Source: Gemmatimonadota bacterium
Lineage (GTDB): Bacteria; Gemmatimonadota; Gemmatimonadetes; Longimicrobiales; Gaopeijiaceae
Direction of reading: 5' to 3'
Assembly (NCBI GenBank): GCA_029262115.1
Contig: JAJCZZ010000073.1
Location: 49,666 to 113,665 of the forward strand
Length of the DNA: 64,000 nucleotides
The position numbers and the translations under genes were made by a program. The first letter of the stretch is position 1; each line of letters starts with the position of its first letter. Shown here in pieces: positions 62,999 to 64,000 of this stretch. Below the pieces are notes generated by a model that was not told where the DNA came from, made no database searches, and saw nothing but the letters and a program-made list of their open reading frames with translations.

Positions 62999-63254
62999 TC
63001 ACATCGTGAAAAAGTTGATGATGTTTTCGCTCACGCGAGCTGCCATGGCTCGTAGCCCGGAGGCGTCGGCGGCGTAGCGCCGCGATCGCGGGATCTTCTC
63101 GACGAGGGCCTCTGCGGCGGAGCTTCCGGAGATCGTAGGCGGCGCGGCTCGGAGTGTCGGTCTCCTCAGCAAGGAGCCGCGCGACCTTCGCGGCGAGCTC
63201 GGACGAGGTGAAGCCGCGAGGGTTGGGCGAAAGCGCCAGGACCGCCTCCATCAC
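62999..63254 (-). pseudogene. Helix-turn-helix gene remnant with a one-base insertion
   Basis: From the ATG at 63254 the frame reads VLALSPNPRGFTSSELAAKV and AAYDLRKLRRRG, typical of a family of mobile-associated HTH proteins. An extra C near 63107 then shifts the frame. The true continuation (LVEKIPRSRRYAADASGLRA then MAARVSENIINFFTM) lies in another frame and stops at 62999. About 20 residues of the usual tail are missing. Adjacent transposase debris suggests a mobile-element origin. Confidence 0.65.
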
Positions 63255-63268
63255 TGCCCGGATCGGGG

Positions 63269-63818
63269 GCCTTCAGCCGCTACGTCGTGGGCTGGACCCT
63301 CCAGCACCGCGAGTCGGCCGCGGTCGCCCAGCAGCTCATCGCCCAGAGCCTCGACCATCAGGGGGTGCAGCCTGGGGAGCTCACCATCCACGCCGACCGC
63401 GGGCCCTCGATGAAATCGAAGCCGGTGGCCTTCCTGCTCGCCGACCTCGGCGTCACGAAGACCCACTCGAGGCCCTACACCTCGACGGACAACCCCTACT
63501 CGGAGGCCCACTTCAAGACCCTCAAGTACCGGCCCGACTTCCCCAACCGCTTCGGCTCCATCCTGCTCGCACGCTCCTGGGCCCGGGGCTTCTTCCCCGG
63601 GTATAACCACGAGCACCGCCACTCCGGCATCGGCCTCATGACCCCCGCCACCGTCCACTACGGCCGCGCCGTCCAGGTCAGCGAGCAACCGCACCCGCGT
63701 CCTGACCGCCGCCTACCAGGCCAATCCTGAGCGCTTCGTGCGAGGCCTACCTCAACCACCCAGGCCGCCCACGGCCGCCTGGATCAACCCACCCAAGACC
63801 GAGGAGGACGCTCACTAA
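63269..63818 (+). pseudogene. IS3-family transposase (orfB) remnant
   Basis: The reading starts abruptly at AFSRYVVGWTLQ and covers the second half of an IS3 rve integrase core: the middle catalytic Asp in IHADRG and the Glu in YSEAHFKTLKY are present, as is HEHRHSGIGLMTP. The first catalytic Asp and everything before it is missing. Near 63685 the frame shifts; the correct end (RVLTAAYQANPERFVRGLP then AAWINPPKTEEDAH) lies in another frame, stopping at 63818. The likely right terminal repeat, TGTCTCACCGGCGTTGACA, follows at about 63834-63852. Confidence 0.75.
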
Positions 63819-63843
63819 TACCCGACCACCAACTGTCTCACCG

Positions 63844-64000
63844 GCGTTGACAGGCTCCGCGCGCATGGCCACGCTTCGCCTTCGCCAAGAGCAGGCGGAA
63901 CTCGAACTGGCCCAGCTCGAGGAACTCGAAAAGCAAACCTCGGCCGACCAGGATCTCCTGGGCCGTGTCGGGGTCCTCGCGGCCCGTGTTCGCGAGCGCG
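63844..64000 (+). CDS. Coiled-coil fragment, possibly serine-recombinase tail, cut by window edge
   Basis: An open frame with ATG at 63865 reads MATLRLRQEQAELELAQLEE then QTSADQDLLGRVGVLAARVR and runs off the window. The charged coiled coil followed by a VxxLxxRVR helix resembles the C-terminal part of large serine recombinases, but too little is visible to be sure. It starts next to the IS3 right end, so the element probably inserted in or beside it. Confidence 0.35.

Overview
High-GC bacterial chromosome segment with no rRNA, tRNA or CRISPR array recognised. The gene mix (PadR/ADOP-type permease remnants, a large secreted BNR/VPS10-type propeller, a lipoprotein M24 peptidase, KorAB 2-oxoacid:ferredoxin oxidoreductase, many outer-membrane barrels and lipobox lipoproteins) fits a diderm, Gemmatimonadota-like organism. 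This is inferred from content; no marker gene here settles it.

Layout. 1-5.04 kb: a vapBC pair cut by the window edge, a decayed padR/ADOP locus, a katG-fur peroxide unit, an intact padR without its permease, and a TIR-domain remnant. 5.04-12.4 kb: envelope and stress genes (L,D-transpeptidase, DUF2231, CBS-domain protein, GNAT/acyl-CoA synthetase fusion, cytochrome c lipoprotein). 12.4-20.7 kb: an RND efflux locus (adaptor, pump fused to a DUF1207 barrel, frameshifted TolC-like gene) followed by a CRP-family regulator and a DUF2249 protein; three CRP-type sites (TGTGA-N6-TCACA-like) lie in the same locus. 20.7-42.6 kb: a stress/energy island with cation P-type ATPase, cation/Ca2+ exchanger, PEP synthase, a 2858-aa cyclic glucan synthase, tandem Usp, BON protein, NtrC-type response regulator, Hsp20, membrane NAD(P)H oxidoreductase and cytochrome c. 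42.8-45.4 kb: vapBC, parDE and an AAA/DUF4143 ATPase. 45.7-56.1 kb: baeRF, HerA-like ATPase, barrel protein, CDF transporter, and the KorB-KorA-GltD-like operon led by a small Cys-rich gene. 56.4-63 kb: Phd/VapC pair, infA, propeller protein, M24 peptidase, methyltransferase. 63-64 kb: decayed mobile DNA.

How the genes work together. The most striking observation is a candidate sigma54 regulon. An identical 17-bp inverted repeat, CGGGAC-N5-GTCCCG, occurs in three intergenic regions (27473, 37307, 39958). Each lies about 100-126 bp upstream of a good -24/-12 element: before ppsA, before usp-ndvB, before the BON gene (the last two divergent from one shared repeat) and before hsp20. A sigma54-activating response regulator (38486-39937) sits in the middle. 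The simplest reading is that it binds these repeats and switches on PEP synthesis, periplasmic glucan synthesis, Usp, BON and small heat-shock protein together. No sensor kinase is visible. The ppsA leader also contains a terminator-like hairpin, so PEP synthase may have a second layer of control.

Many neighbouring genes overlap by 1-4 bp (ATGA/GTGA/CTGA), which helped fix start codons: vapB-vapC, fur-katG, adaptor-RND, usp-ndvB, GltD-like-korA-korB, propeller-M24. Four toxin-antitoxin loci and several relics (IS630, IS3, HTH gene, TIR gene, ADOP permease, TolC) show ongoing turnover.
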